NCBI GenBank assembly: GCA_026389975.1
Contig: JAPLGV010000211.1
Location: forward strand, 1 to 18,776
Length of the DNA: 18,776 bases
Source of the DNA: Chloroflexota bacterium
GTDB taxonomy: Bacteria > Chloroflexota > Anaerolineae > Anaerolineales > Villigracilaceae
Reading direction: 5' to 3'
In this document: positions 1 through 8,076 of the stretch, piece after piece
How positions within the stretch are numbered: the stretch's first letter is position 1
Layout of the letters: each line of letters opens with the position of its first letter
Position numbers and translations under genes: made by a program
The notes under the pieces: generated by a model
What the model saw: only the letters and a program-made list of their open reading frames with translations
Told to the model about the DNA's origin: nothing
The model's database searches: none

Positions 1-1099
1 CATCTTTCATGATATTGGTGCTGGGCATTGCAATGATCGGGATACCGCCCTTCGAACGGGAAGCGCCATAGATAAAACCGAATTGACCGCCGATGCCGCT
101 AAAAAATTTGGGGCCTATGCTATCTGCACAAACCTGACCGGTCAGGTCAATTTCGATGGCTGAGTTGATGGCCACCATACGTTCGTTCTGGGCGATGATG
201 AACGGGTCATTGACGTACTCAGTGCGGCGAAATTCGCACAGCGGGTTGTCGTTCACCCAACTATAGAGGCGCTGGGAGCCAAGGACAAAACCAAGCACAA
301 TCTTACCGGGGTGCAAGGTTTTGCGAGCACTTGTCAGCACCCCAGCCTCAACCAAATCAATAACGCCGTCTGAAATCAGTTCGCTGTGTACACCCAGGTC
401 TTTTTTATGGAAAAGGAATTTTAAGACCGCATCCGGTATGGCGCCGATACCCATCTGCATGGTGGCACCATCTGGGATGAGGTCGGCCACGTAACCGGCC
501 AGCCGTTCGGTGATTGGGTCGATAGTCTCGCCAGACATCGGCATTTCGGGAATCGGGTAATTGACCGGCACGATATGCGTCAGGCGGCTGACGTGAATAA
601 ACGAGTCGCCCAGGGTGCGCGGCATCTGGTCGTTGACTTCGGCGATGACGATTTTAGCCGATTCCGCCGGGGATTTGGTAAGACCGACTTCCACGCCCAG
701 CGAGCAGAAACCGTGCTCGTCTGGCGGGGAGACGTGGACGAAAGCCACGTCTACAGGGAGGAGATTATCCTTGAAGAGTAGAGGAAATTCAGAGAGCAGC
801 ACGGGAGTGAAATCGGCGCGGCCTTCCTGGACCGCCTTGCGGATATTGGCGCTGATGAACATCGCATTGACCCGCAAATGGGCTTCCATGTCCGGCTTTA
901 CATAGTCAGCCGGGCCAACCGAAAGCGCCTGACAAATCTGCACATCCTTCAAGTTGGGCGCGTATGCCACGAGGGCGGCCAGAAGTTTCTGTGGTACTGA
1001 AACGTTGCCGGTCATAAAGATGCGATTCCCAGACTTGACCGCTTGAATGGCCTCCTCTGCCGTCGTCACGCGCGATTGATAAATACTATTCCAATCCAT
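1..1099 (-). CDS. Acetyl-CoA hydrolase / 4-hydroxybutyrate CoA-transferase family protein (3' part cut by window edge)
   Basis: Reading leftward from the ATG at 1099-1097 gives 366 open codons that run off the window, so the C-terminus is missing. The family moves CoA between acyl-CoA and free acids such as acetate, through a glutamyl-CoA intermediate. Visible family motifs are MQMGIGAIPDAV at about residues 214-225 and LGVHSELISDG at about 235-245. Glu240 sits where the catalytic glutamate of 4-hydroxybutyrate CoA-transferase is expected, and the GGQFGFIYGASRSKGG stretch near residues 337-352 is also typical. A strong ribosome site, AAGGAG, lies 6 bases before the ATG. The gene begins 10 bases after the ald stop codon, so the two are probably co-transcribed. 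The acyl substrate (4-hydroxybutyrate, butyrate, succinate or another) cannot be told from sequence alone. Family assignment is confident; substrate is not. Confidence 0.9.
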   Translation of the reverse strand, partial: MDWNSIYQSRVTTAEEAIQAVKSGNRIFMTGNVSVPQKLLAALVAYAPNLKDVQICQALSVGPADYVKPDMEAHLRVNAMFISANIRKAVQEGRADFTPVLLSEFPLLFKDNLLPVDVAFVHVSPPDEHGFCSLGVEVGLTKSPAESAKIVIAEVNDQMPRTLGDSFIHVSRLTHIVPVNYPIPEMPMSGETIDPITERLAGYVADLIPDGATMQMGIGAIPDAVLKFLFHKKDLGVHSELISDGVIDLVEAGVLTSARKTLHPGKIVLGFVLGSQRLYSWVNDNPLCEFRRTEYVNDPFIIAQNERMVAINSAIEIDLTGQVCADSIGPKFFSGIGGQFGFIYGASRSKGGIPIIAMPSTNIMKD

Positions 1100-1109
1100 C
1101 TTTTACTCC

Positions 1110-2189
1110 TTATTCTTTATTCTTTAGGCGGGTAAGATGGCGCAGTTCACCTTTATAGGTGTTGACGCCGGCCTCGATGGCAGGATTTTCGATGGCCTTG
1201 TCCACGCCCAGATCTGCAATCTCCTGAATGTAATCAATGGCTGCATTTACAAAACCATACGTGGCAGTCCGCGCCACCACACTTGGCATATTGGGTACAC
1301 AATAGTGCACCACGTTCTCTTCAATATAAGAGGGGTGTTCATGGGTTGTCGGACGGGAGGTTTCGCTGCACCCGCCCTGGTCAATGCTGATATCAATAAA
1401 GACAGACCGGTGCTTCATTTTCTTCACCATCTCACGCGTGATGATGATCGGGGAACGGGCACCCGGCACCAGGACCGCACCCACAAGCACATCCGCAAAT
1501 TCACAGACGCGGGAGATGTTGCGCGGCGTGGAGAGCATGGTGACGAAATTCGAGTCGTACTGGCTGATGCGCTGTAATGCGTTAAGGCCTTTATCGAGGA
1601 CCGTCACATGTGCGCCCAGGCCTTTGAATGCGCGCGCCGCATAGGTGCCGGATATCCCTGCACCGATGATAACCACCTCGGCAGGCGGAATGCCGGGCAA
1701 ACCGCCCAGGAGGACGCCGCGTCCACCGTGGTCGCTTTGCATGAGCCGGGAAGCCACCTCCGCCGCCATGGCGCCGCCAATTTGGCTGAACGGGCGCAGG
1801 ACAGGCAGAGAGCCGTCCTCTTCTTCGATCTGTTCATAAGCGATGGCGGTGATTTTATCCTTCAACAGGGCGTCAATCTTGTTTTGCTGGGCAGACGCCA
1901 GATGCAGGAGGCCGGCAATCGTTGTGCCCGGCTGGAGCATATCCAGTTCATCATCGAGCGGACGGGCAATCTTGAGCAGGAGTTCCGCCCGCCCGTAAAT
2001 TTCATCCACTGCGTAGGCAATCTTAGCCCCCACTTTCTCAAATTCTCTGTCCGGGAAGCCTGCTCCCTGGCCAGCATCGTGCTCTATAAAGACAGTATGT
2101 CCATGCTGGATTAGGGTTTCCACACCCATGGGGGAAAGCCCCACACGGTATTCAAACGGACGGCGTTCTTTTGGAATACAGATGTTCAT
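1110..2189 (-). CDS. ald: Alanine dehydrogenase
   Basis: This 359-residue protein matches NAD-dependent alanine dehydrogenase, which interconverts L-alanine with pyruvate, ammonia and NADH in the cytosol. Residues known to be catalytic or substrate-binding in characterised enzymes are all present at nearly the standard numbers: Arg15, Lys73, His96 and Asp270. The Rossmann NAD-binding loop GAGISG lies at 176-181. Length is close to the usual 360-375. The start is ATG at 2189, with a good GGAGGT ribosome site 6 bases upstream. It lies between rocD (132 bp upstream in reading order) and the CoA-transferase (10 bp downstream). With an ornithine aminotransferase next door, it may recycle nitrogen or supply pyruvate during amino-acid breakdown; that role is inferred. 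The main alternative, another member of the AlaDH/PNT family, is unlikely given the conserved active site. Confidence 0.95.
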   Translation of the reverse strand: MNICIPKERRPFEYRVGLSPMGVETLIQHGHTVFIEHDAGQGAGFPDREFEKVGAKIAYAVDEIYGRAELLLKIARPLDDELDMLQPGTTIAGLLHLASAQQNKIDALLKDKITAIAYEQIEEEDGSLPVLRPFSQIGGAMAAEVASRLMQSDHGGRGVLLGGLPGIPPAEVVIIGAGISGTYAARAFKGLGAHVTVLDKGLNALQRISQYDSNFVTMLSTPRNISRVCEFADVLVGAVLVPGARSPIIITREMVKKMKHRSVFIDISIDQGGCSETSRPTTHEHPSYIEENVVHYCVPNMPSVVARTATYGFVNAAIDYIQEIADLGVDKAIENPAIEAGVNTYKGELRHLTRLKNKE

Positions 2190-2209
2190 CTCATACCTCC
2201 AATGGTAGT

Positions 2210-2219
2210 CGGATATCCG
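2210..2219. repeat. 10-bp perfect palindrome upstream of ald
   Basis: CGGATATCCG reads the same on both strands and lies about 20 bp before the ald start codon, just upstream of its ribosome site. It could be a small operator or a chance restriction-site-like palindrome. No clear -35/-10 pair was found in the 132-bp gap (2190-2321), so ald is probably read through from rocD. Confidence 0.3.
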
Positions 2220-2321
2220 GCAGGTAAACCGGGCATCTTACTGCTTCTTGCATAAAACGGTGAATTGGTCATGTTTTTTTGGCAAAGACAGGATTTCATC
2301 TCGGCAGTTTGCACAGTAATT

Positions 2322-3524
2322 CTACTCCATGTTAAGAACTTCACGGATTGAGGGCAATGCCCAATCAATGGTTTCTTTGTCAATCACCAGCGGTGGGGTA
2401 AATCGGATGACGCGTTCGTGCGTTTCTTTGGCAAGGATACCCTTGTTTTGCAAAGCTTCACAGAAACGTCGTGCGCCGCCAGCTTTTTCGTTCAACTCAA
2501 CGCCGATCAGCAGACCCTTGCCGCGCACTTCCTTGACATGTGGACTGGAAATCTCGCTCAACTGCTCGACGAAATACTCGCCCAAATCCGCCGCGCGCTG
2601 GACAAGATTCTCTTCCACAATGACCTTCAAAGCCGCACGCGCGATGGCTGCCGCCAGCGGGTTACCGCCAAAGGTTGAGCCGTGCTCGCCAGGAGTAAAC
2701 AGCCCTAACACTTCCTTGTCGGATAACACGGCAGAGACCGGGTAAAAGCCTCCCGCCAGGGCTTTGCCGATGACGGTCACATCCGGGCGCACACCCTCGT
2801 GCTGTGCGGCGAACAGTTTCCCGGTCCGACCCAGACCCGTCTGGATTTCGTCCGCGATGAACAAAACATTGTTCTTCTTGCATATTTCAGCGACCTTCTT
2901 AAGATAGCCTTTTGGCGGGATAATGACCCCGCCCTCGCCCTGGATGGGTTCGAGGAAAACAGCAGCCGTATTGGGCGTGATGGCTTTGGCGATGGCGTTC
3001 GCGTCGCCATAAGGCACAGTGACAAATCCCGGCGTGAAGGGGCCGAAATCGTCGCGGTAGAGCGGCTCGGTGGAGAAGGAAATGGTGGTGATGGTGCGCC
3101 CGTGGAAGTTACCGGTGCAGGTGATGATTTCGGCCTGATGGCGCGGAACTTTCTTAACCTGGTACGCCCACTTGCGGGCAATCTTGAGTGCCGTCTCGAC
3201 GGCCTCTGCACCGGAGTTCATCGGCAGGGACATCTCATAGCCGGTCAGCTCGGAGAGTTCTTTATAAAACAGAGGTAACTGGTCGTTGCGGAAGGCCCGC
3301 GATGTCAGGGTGATTTTCCCGGCCTGTTCCACCAGTGCAGCCAGGATTTTCGGGTGGACGTGTCCCTGGTTGACTGCCGAATAAGCCGACAGGCAGTCCA
3401 GATATTTCCTGCCGTCCACATCGTAGACCCATACCCCGTCACCGCGCGTGATGACCACGTCCAGCGGATGATAGTTGTGGGCGCCGTACTGCTCTTCAAT
3501 TTGAATATATTCCTGCGTGTTCAT
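2322..3524 (-). CDS. rocD: Ornithine aminotransferase (class III PLP aminotransferase)
   Basis: The protein is a fold-type I, class III aminotransferase. It most resembles ornithine-oxo-acid transaminase, which moves the delta-amino group of ornithine to 2-oxoglutarate, giving glutamate semialdehyde and glutamate. Starting at ATG 3524 gives 400 residues, matching the usual length. AAAGGTG precedes this ATG at good spacing, so it is preferred over an upstream in-frame start at 3584 that would add 20 unlikely residues. Motifs include SAYSAVNQGHVHPKI (46-60), Asp225 in FIADEIQTGLGRTG for the PLP ring nitrogen, the Schiff-base Lys254 in VIGKALAGG, and GEHGSTFGGNP. It follows argF by 113 bp and precedes ald. 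Acetylornithine aminotransferase is the nearest alternative; the AYSAVNQGH and GEHGSTFGGNP motifs favour RocD. Confidence 0.9.
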   Translation of the reverse strand: MNTQEYIQIEEQYGAHNYHPLDVVITRGDGVWVYDVDGRKYLDCLSAYSAVNQGHVHPKILAALVEQAGKITLTSRAFRNDQLPLFYKELSELTGYEMSLPMNSGAEAVETALKIARKWAYQVKKVPRHQAEIITCTGNFHGRTITTISFSTEPLYRDDFGPFTPGFVTVPYGDANAIAKAITPNTAAVFLEPIQGEGGVIIPPKGYLKKVAEICKKNNVLFIADEIQTGLGRTGKLFAAQHEGVRPDVTVIGKALAGGFYPVSAVLSDKEVLGLFTPGEHGSTFGGNPLAAAIARAALKVIVEENLVQRAADLGEYFVEQLSEISSPHVKEVRGKGLLIGVELNEKAGGARRFCEALQNKGILAKETHERVIRFTPPLVIDKETIDWALPSIREVLNME

Positions 3525-3594
3525 GGTTTCACCTTTCATAAATAGATAAGATTTCGCCCCGAGCGCCACGCAGTCGAGAGGCAATTACGTTTTT

Positions 3595-3622
3595 CGTTTT
3601 GCATATTACGATCAGCAAAACG
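3595..3622. repeat. 8-bp inverted repeat in argF-rocD gap
   Basis: CGTTTTGC (3595-3602) and GCAAAACG (3615-3622) are perfect inverted copies around a 12-base loop, about 15 bp past the argF stop codon. On the transcribed minus strand the stem is followed by GAAAAACG rather than a T run, so it does not look like a standard terminator. It may be a 3'-end processing or stabilising hairpin, or an operator. The rest of the 113-bp gap is AT-rich, with no convincing promoter. Confidence 0.4.
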
Positions 3623-3637
3623 CAATCGTTATATAGA

Positions 3638-4561
3638 TCAAGCCACACCGAATAACCGCGCCAGAACCGCCTTCTGGGCATGCAGACGATTGTGCGCTTG
3701 CGGGAAGATGACCGAGTGCGGGCCGTCGGCCACCTCGTCGGTCAACTCGTGGTTGCGGTGGGCCGGCAGGCAGTGCATCACGATGGCATGCTTGTCTGCT
3801 TCGCTGACCAGTTTCGCATTGACCTGGTAAGGAAGGAAAACCTGTTCGCGCCTGGCAGTTTCTTCTTCCTGGCCCATACTGGTCCAGGTATCGGTGTAAA
3901 TGGCCTGGGCGTTTTTAACCGCTTTATGCGGATCGCGCAGAAAAGCGAGTTTGGACCCGGTACCTGCCGCGACCTTTTTGGCCGGTTCGATACTCCCGGC
4001 CGGTATATCATAGCCTTCAGGGTTGGCAATCGTAAAGTTCCAGCCAAGTTTGACCGAAATCTGCATCAGCGAGACGGCTACATTGTTCCCGTCGCCTACG
4101 AAGACCACATTCAGGCTTTTAGCCTTGCCGAATTTCTCTTCGATGGTCAGGGCATCGGCCATCGCCTGGCAGGGATGGCTATAATCGCTCAAACCGTTGA
4201 TGACCGGCACCGAAGACCACCTGGCCAGTTCCAGCACATGAGCATGCTCGAAGACGCGCGCCATCACGGCTTGGACGTAGCCCGAAAGCACGCGCGACAC
4301 ATCCGCGATTGACTCGCGCTTGCCGAGGCCGATTTCATTCGGCGAGAGATACAACGCATCGCCGCCCATGTGACGCATCGCCATGTCGAACGAGACCCGT
4401 GTCCGCAGGCTGGGCTTCTGGAAAATCATCCCCAGCACCTTGCCTTTGAAAAGCGGCGGGTTGCCTGTGCCAAAATGTTCTTTCTTCAAATGGATCGCCA
4501 GGTCAAGGAGTTCCTGCAATTCCTCCGGAGAGTGATCGGAAATGTCGAGAAAATGTTTCAT
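3638..4561 (-). CDS. argF: Ornithine carbamoyltransferase
   Basis: The enzyme joins ornithine and carbamoyl phosphate to make citrulline, or runs in reverse in arginine catabolism. With ATG 4561 as start the protein has 307 residues, the usual size. A TTG two codons upstream (4567) is in frame, but it touches the GAGGAG ribosome site, whereas the ATG is 6-7 bases away, so the ATG is preferred. Carbamoyl-phosphate loop SLRTR is at 51-55; it has Leu where many enzymes have Thr, a variant also familiar in the family. HPCQ is at 129-132, the SMG loop DTWTSMG at 224-230, and the ornithine-side HCLPAHR at 263-269. It is first in the argF-rocD-ald-CoA-transferase run and has its own candidate promoter. 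Whether it is anabolic or catabolic cannot be read directly. Confidence 0.95.
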   Translation of the reverse strand: MKHFLDISDHSPEELQELLDLAIHLKKEHFGTGNPPLFKGKVLGMIFQKPSLRTRVSFDMAMRHMGGDALYLSPNEIGLGKRESIADVSRVLSGYVQAVMARVFEHAHVLELARWSSVPVINGLSDYSHPCQAMADALTIEEKFGKAKSLNVVFVGDGNNVAVSLMQISVKLGWNFTIANPEGYDIPAGSIEPAKKVAAGTGSKLAFLRDPHKAVKNAQAIYTDTWTSMGQEEETARREQVFLPYQVNAKLVSEADKHAIVMHCLPAHRNHELTDEVADGPHSVIFPQAHNRLHAQKAVLARLFGVA

Positions 4562-4584
4562 GTTCAACTCCTCTTTTTATCCAT

Positions 4585-4620
4585 TCAAGTATCAAGTGCG
4601 TTGACAAGAAGGTCAAGTGC
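4585..4620. promoter_or_regulatory. Possible operator repeats over the argF promoter
   Basis: TCAAGT occurs three times on the plus strand (4585, 4592 and 4613). The longer TCAAGTGC occurs at 4592-4599 and 4613-4620, 21 bp apart, which is two helical turns. TTGAC (4601-4605) and GTCAA (4612-4616) form an inverted repeat between them. The repeats overlap the candidate -35 and -10, so a repressor site is plausible. They do not match a standard ArgR box. Confidence 0.4.
4588..4616 (-). promoter_or_regulatory. Candidate argF promoter
   Basis: On the minus strand, TTGACC (4616-4611) and GATACT (4593-4588) are separated by exactly 17 bases. They match the -35 consensus at 5 of 6 positions and the -10 at 4 of 6. 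Transcription would start near 4581, leaving a leader of about 20 bases with the GAGGAG ribosome site. This is inferred from consensus only. Confidence 0.5.
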
Positions 4621-4667
4621 AATGTGGACGGTAATTTCGTGAATAACATCACTTATCCATAAAACAG

Positions 4668-5984
4668 TCAAGCCCTGACGCTAAAGTAGGATTTTGGCAA
4701 ATACGGGCGCTGGAAGTAAACCACCGGAAGCGTCAACTGGACCGACAAATCGTCGCCAAAACCGACCGGGCAAACCGGAACGTTGCGGCGCAACAAACCG
4801 GCAACAATGGATTCGCTTTCCCCTGTCCCGCTAAAAGTTTCAGCCTTAATCAGCACCACTACCGGACGCAGGTTGCGGCGCTGCAAATCCTCCACCGCCA
4901 GCAACAACTCGGGTCGCGTCGAAGGAGTAATCAGGATGACGCCTGTCCCAATGGGCAGCAATTTGGACCGCATCGTGACCAGACCAAGCAAAGGCATCGT
5001 CCCATCCGGCTGGAGGAAAGCCAGCGTCTCCAAGATCTTATTGACCTGGCGCTGTCCGCGTTCTGCAGAGACAACAGTAGACTTCCCGGCTGCACATGCC
5101 AACCCAACCGCCCGTCGTTCCCTGAGGAAATAACTTGCCAGCGAAGTTGCCGCACTGATGACATACTCAAACGAATCGCGAGGCAGCGCCACGTTTGGAC
5201 GGCGCAGCCACCAACCGTCCTCGCTGAAAGCTGCCGCTTGCTCTGGCAACGAAGCCTGGACCTCCTGCTGGGCATCCAAAAACAACCAGATATCCGCCTG
5301 TGGGTCCTGCTCGAATTCCTTGACCATAAACCGTCCCCGGTGGGCTGTGCTCGGCCAGTGGATCCGTTTCATCGGGTCGCCCGGTACGTACTCGCGTACC
5401 CCGGCAGCGTGCGGTGTCACATCGGATGTCCGCAGGCGGATCGCTTTTCCGCCCGGCAAGAGTCCGGGGGGCGGCGGAAAATCAGTAATCGGGACTGTCA
5501 TCGGTAAGACCAGCAGCGTATCTTTCGCCGGGACCTGCTTGCGAATAGTGAACAGGCCAAACGGGTCCCCGGAAGCCAAGCTGGTTGGACCAAGCAAGAA
5601 AGCACCGCGCCGGTAAAGCAAAGTCCGGGCGGTATAGAAACGGCGCTGGTGAGGGCCGATACCCGTCAGCAGACGGGAACCGCCAGCCATAGGTAAATTG
5701 GACTGGTTAATGATTTCCAGCCATAGACAAGCCGGCCAGGCAGCATTCCGAACCTCGAAATGTTCTTCGAAAACTTCACCCATGCTGGCCCGCAAGATGC
5801 GCGCCTGGCGGTTCAGGCGGATACCGCGCATCGAAAAAACGGCCCAGATTCCCGCCCCAACGGCCAGCAGCAGGCCTAGGTACGCCATACGCGCGTAGAG
5901 CAGCAGGCCGGTTACAGCCCAGCCAGCCAGGCCGAAGAGGATAATTCCAGCCAGCAGCCAGCGCAAGGCAAGGGTCGGTTTCAT
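4668..5984 (-). CDS. DUF58 domain protein (MoxR-associated)
   Basis: This 438-residue protein has two N-terminal membrane helices (about 8-30 and 33-51), a beta-rich middle region, and the DUF58 signature GVREYVPGDPMKRIHWPSTA at 195-214. A von Willebrand A-like stretch follows from about residue 230 (DIWLFLDAQ). DUF58 proteins are nearly always encoded with MoxR ATPases and are thought to be their partners in assembling or activating envelope or metal-containing complexes; their exact biochemistry is not settled. The ATG overlaps the moxR stop as ATGA, with no clear ribosome site, which points to translational coupling. It is the last gene of the run that begins at moaC. The transglutaminase gene that often completes such clusters is absent here. 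Confidence 0.9.
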   Translation of the reverse strand: MKPTLALRWLLAGIILFGLAGWAVTGLLLYARMAYLGLLLAVGAGIWAVFSMRGIRLNRQARILRASMGEVFEEHFEVRNAAWPACLWLEIINQSNLPMAGGSRLLTGIGPHQRRFYTARTLLYRRGAFLLGPTSLASGDPFGLFTIRKQVPAKDTLLVLPMTVPITDFPPPPGLLPGGKAIRLRTSDVTPHAAGVREYVPGDPMKRIHWPSTAHRGRFMVKEFEQDPQADIWLFLDAQQEVQASLPEQAAAFSEDGWWLRRPNVALPRDSFEYVISAATSLASYFLRERRAVGLACAAGKSTVVSAERGQRQVNKILETLAFLQPDGTMPLLGLVTMRSKLLPIGTGVILITPSTRPELLLAVEDLQRRNLRPVVVLIKAETFSGTGESESIVAGLLRRNVPVCPVGFGDDLSVQLTLPVVYFQRPYLPKSYFSVRA

Positions 5985-6943
5985 TTCCGGGAGGAGGCCT
6001 CGTAATCTCCGCCAGGCACCGGAGTATTATCTAGAATTTCATACACAATCTTCTCAGCGCTTAATTCCCGCAAACGAGCCGCCGTCCCGACAATGATGCG
6101 GTGTGCCAGCACGGGCACAGCCAATCGCTTAATATCATCCGGCAAAACGTAATCGCGCCCCGCCAGCGCTGCCGCAACCTGACCGGTACGGAAGAGCGCC
6201 AGGCTTCCGCGTGGGCTTGCACCAAGGTACACATCCGCATTCTGACGTGTGCGGTTGGTCAGTTCCACCACATAGCGTTTAATCGCATCAGAAACATAAA
6301 CTTTTTTAATCTCCTCCATCGCTTCTTTTAGTTCATCCACTTTGATAACCGATTTCAGCGTCTCGATGGGGTGACGCAACTGTTGGCGGTTTAGAATTTC
6401 GATTTCGTCTGTCGAGTTGGGATAACCCAAGCGTACACGCAGCAGGAACCGGTCCAGTTGCGCTTCGGGGAGGGGAAACGTCCCTTCATATTCGATAGGA
6501 TTTTGTGTCGCCAGAACCATGGATGGATTGGGTAAAGGGTGCGTCTTGCCGTCCACTGTAACTTGACGCTCTTCCATCGCTTCGAGCAGGGCCGCCTGGG
6601 TCTTCGGCGTGGCACGGTTGATTTCATCCACCAGCACCACCTGGGCAAAGATCGGACCGGGACGGAACTCAAATGCCAGCTTTGACTGATTGTAAATGGA
6701 GACGCCGGTCACATCGCTGGGAAGCATATCGGGGGTGAACTGCAAACGTTTGAACGAGCACCCCAACGATTTCGCCAGGCTGCGCGCCAATACCGTCTTG
6801 CCAACCCCCGGCACATCTTCGATAAGTACGTGTCCCTGGCAAAGCAAGCCGACAACAATCAACTCAATCGGCCGCCGCTTCCCCACAATGACTTTCTCAA
6901 GGTTGCTGATCAGTTTTTTACCAAAAGCTTGGATGTCTGCCAT
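5981..6943 (-). CDS. MoxR-family AAA+ ATPase
   Basis: A 320-residue AAA+ ATPase of the MoxR family, of normal length. Walker A is EDVPGVGKT (42-50), Walker B VVLVDEINR (102-110), sensor 1 ATQNP (145-149), and the LDRF segment near 163-166 is also typical. The C-terminal lid contains GASPRGSLAL. MoxR proteins use ATP to remodel or activate partner proteins, commonly ones with vWA or DUF58 domains; the partner here is the overlapping downstream DUF58 gene. ATG 6943 has GGA about 9 bases upstream. Only 20 bp separate it from the PLP-enzyme gene before it, so it is probably in the same transcript. The client of this ATPase is unknown. The molybdenum-cofactor genes in the same run raise the possibility of metalloenzyme maturation, which is inference only. 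Confidence 0.93.
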   Translation of the reverse strand: MADIQAFGKKLISNLEKVIVGKRRPIELIVVGLLCQGHVLIEDVPGVGKTVLARSLAKSLGCSFKRLQFTPDMLPSDVTGVSIYNQSKLAFEFRPGPIFAQVVLVDEINRATPKTQAALLEAMEERQVTVDGKTHPLPNPSMVLATQNPIEYEGTFPLPEAQLDRFLLRVRLGYPNSTDEIEILNRQQLRHPIETLKSVIKVDELKEAMEEIKKVYVSDAIKRYVVELTNRTRQNADVYLGASPRGSLALFRTGQVAAALAGRDYVLPDDIKRLAVPVLAHRIIVGTAARLRELSAEKIVYEILDNTPVPGGDYEASSRK

Positions 6944-6963
6944 GTTGTAATTCCTTTTGATTT

Positions 6964-8076
6964 TTACTCGTACTTGTAACCGGAACCAGTTAGAATTATG
7001 ACAACCGGACCAGGTAAATCCTGAATCGTATGCGCCAAAGCAGACCAGACGATAGCCGAAGTCGGCTCCACGTAAGTCGGCTCCACGTAAAAACCAATAC
7101 GTGCAAGCGCATCGCGGCCCGGCAAAATCTCGTTCTCATCCGCAACGCACATGGACCCGTGGCTCGCTACCACCGCCTGGAGCACTGCGTCTCCCCGCAG
7201 CGGATAGCGCACCCGCACCCCCTCCGCAAGTGTGCGATTCTCAGCAACCAATCCGGCTTCCGTGCTGCCTGCTGGAAACATCGCCCACAACGGCGCACAC
7301 GCACGTGCCTGTACCCCGATGATTCTTGGATTACTATTACTTGAATTATTGGCTATACGCATAGCATCGAATCCGCGCACCAATCCGAGCAGCAGTCCGC
7401 CCTGTCCTGCCGGGAGAATGACTGACCCCGGCATTTTGTTACCCAACTGTTCGAAAATTTCGTAAGCGGCGGTGGCATAACCGGGAAGGTTAAATGGCAG
7501 ATAAGCATGGCTGGCATACACTGTGCCCCCATCTGCCACTGCCCTGGCGGCTTCAGACACGTCCGTGCGCGATCCGGGGACCGGGACTAGTTCCGCACCG
7601 TAGGCCTCAATCTGTCTGCGTTTGGGACCGGAGGCAGATTCAGGGACGAAAACCCGGGCTTTGATCCCCACCCGAGCCGCATAGGCCGCAAACGAGGCCC
7701 CGGCATTACCGGAGGAGTCCTCCACCGCTTCGTTAATACCGCGTGATTGGAGCCAGGCTGTGATGACGGCCGAGCCGCGATCCTTGAAGGAGCCACTCGG
7801 GTTGAGAAACTCGCATTTGAAGGCAACCTTGCGTCCAAAAACTTCCGCCCACAGCAGTGGTGTGCTGCCTTCGCCGAGAGAAACGGGATCGGAGTCCGGG
7901 GAGAGACCAAAGGTGTGACGATAACGCCAGATGCCGGGCTGAGACCAGTCTACCTGCGCCGGGTCAAATGGTAGCGGGGTGTTGAAATCATACAAGCCCC
8001 CACAAGTCGGACAGCGATACGGCAGGCCGTCCGGCGGGTAAGTACGTCCGCAATTGCTACAGGAAATTTCCATCAT
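6964..8076 (-). CDS. thrC: Threonine synthase-like PLP enzyme with zinc ribbon
   Basis: A fold-type II PLP enzyme of 370 residues with an N-terminal zinc ribbon (Cys6, Cys9, Cys22, Cys25). The Schiff-base lysine is Lys98 in NPSGSFKDRG, and the substrate loop SSGNAG is at 121-126. Threonine synthase turns O-phosphohomoserine into threonine; this compact zinc-ribbon type usually carries that name. Closely related enzymes with other substrates exist, for example cysteate synthase, so specificity is moderately sure. ATG 8076 overlaps the moaE stop as ATGA. A second ATG directly after it (8073) has slightly better spacing from GGAG and may be the true start. Near the C-terminus the conserved VEPTSA motif is preceded by an extra copy of YVEPT, caused by a perfect 15-bp tandem duplication. 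Its place among cofactor genes has no obvious pathway logic. Confidence 0.8.
   Translation of the reverse strand: MMEISCSNCGRTYPPDGLPYRCPTCGGLYDFNTPLPFDPAQVDWSQPGIWRYRHTFGLSPDSDPVSLGEGSTPLLWAEVFGRKVAFKCEFLNPSGSFKDRGSAVITAWLQSRGINEAVEDSSGNAGASFAAYAARVGIKARVFVPESASGPKRRQIEAYGAELVPVPGSRTDVSEAARAVADGGTVYASHAYLPFNLPGYATAAYEIFEQLGNKMPGSVILPAGQGGLLLGLVRGFDAMRIANNSSNSNPRIIGVQARACAPLWAMFPAGSTEAGLVAENRTLAEGVRVRYPLRGDAVLQAVVASHGSMCVADENEILPGRDALARIGFYVEPTYVEPTSAIVWSALAHTIQDLPGPVVIILTGSGYKYE
7061..7090. repeat. Perfect 15-bp tandem duplication inside the PLP-enzyme gene
   Basis: GTCGGCTCCACGTAA occurs twice back to back (7061-7075 and 7076-7090). Read on the minus strand it adds five residues and keeps the frame, giving YVEPT followed directly by YVEPTSA. 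It falls in a region that is well conserved in threonine synthases. Confidence 0.95.

Noticed and set aside
1608..2114. 168-codon plus-strand frame opposite ald
   Set aside because: Antisense to a gene with all catalytic residues intact; no recognisable domain or ribosome site.
3680..4312. 210-codon plus-strand frame opposite argF
   Set aside because: Antisense to a clear OTC gene; composition shows mirrored codon bias, no family resemblance.
3638..4561. Leu in the SLRTR carbamoyl-phosphate loop as a damaging change
   Set aside because: SLRTR is a familiar variant among ornithine carbamoyltransferases; the Ser, Arg, Thr and Arg are kept.
4640..4660. GTGAATAACATCACTTATCC as an ArgR box
   Set aside because: Only a loose match to the AT-rich ArgR palindrome and upstream of the better-placed repeats; not supported.
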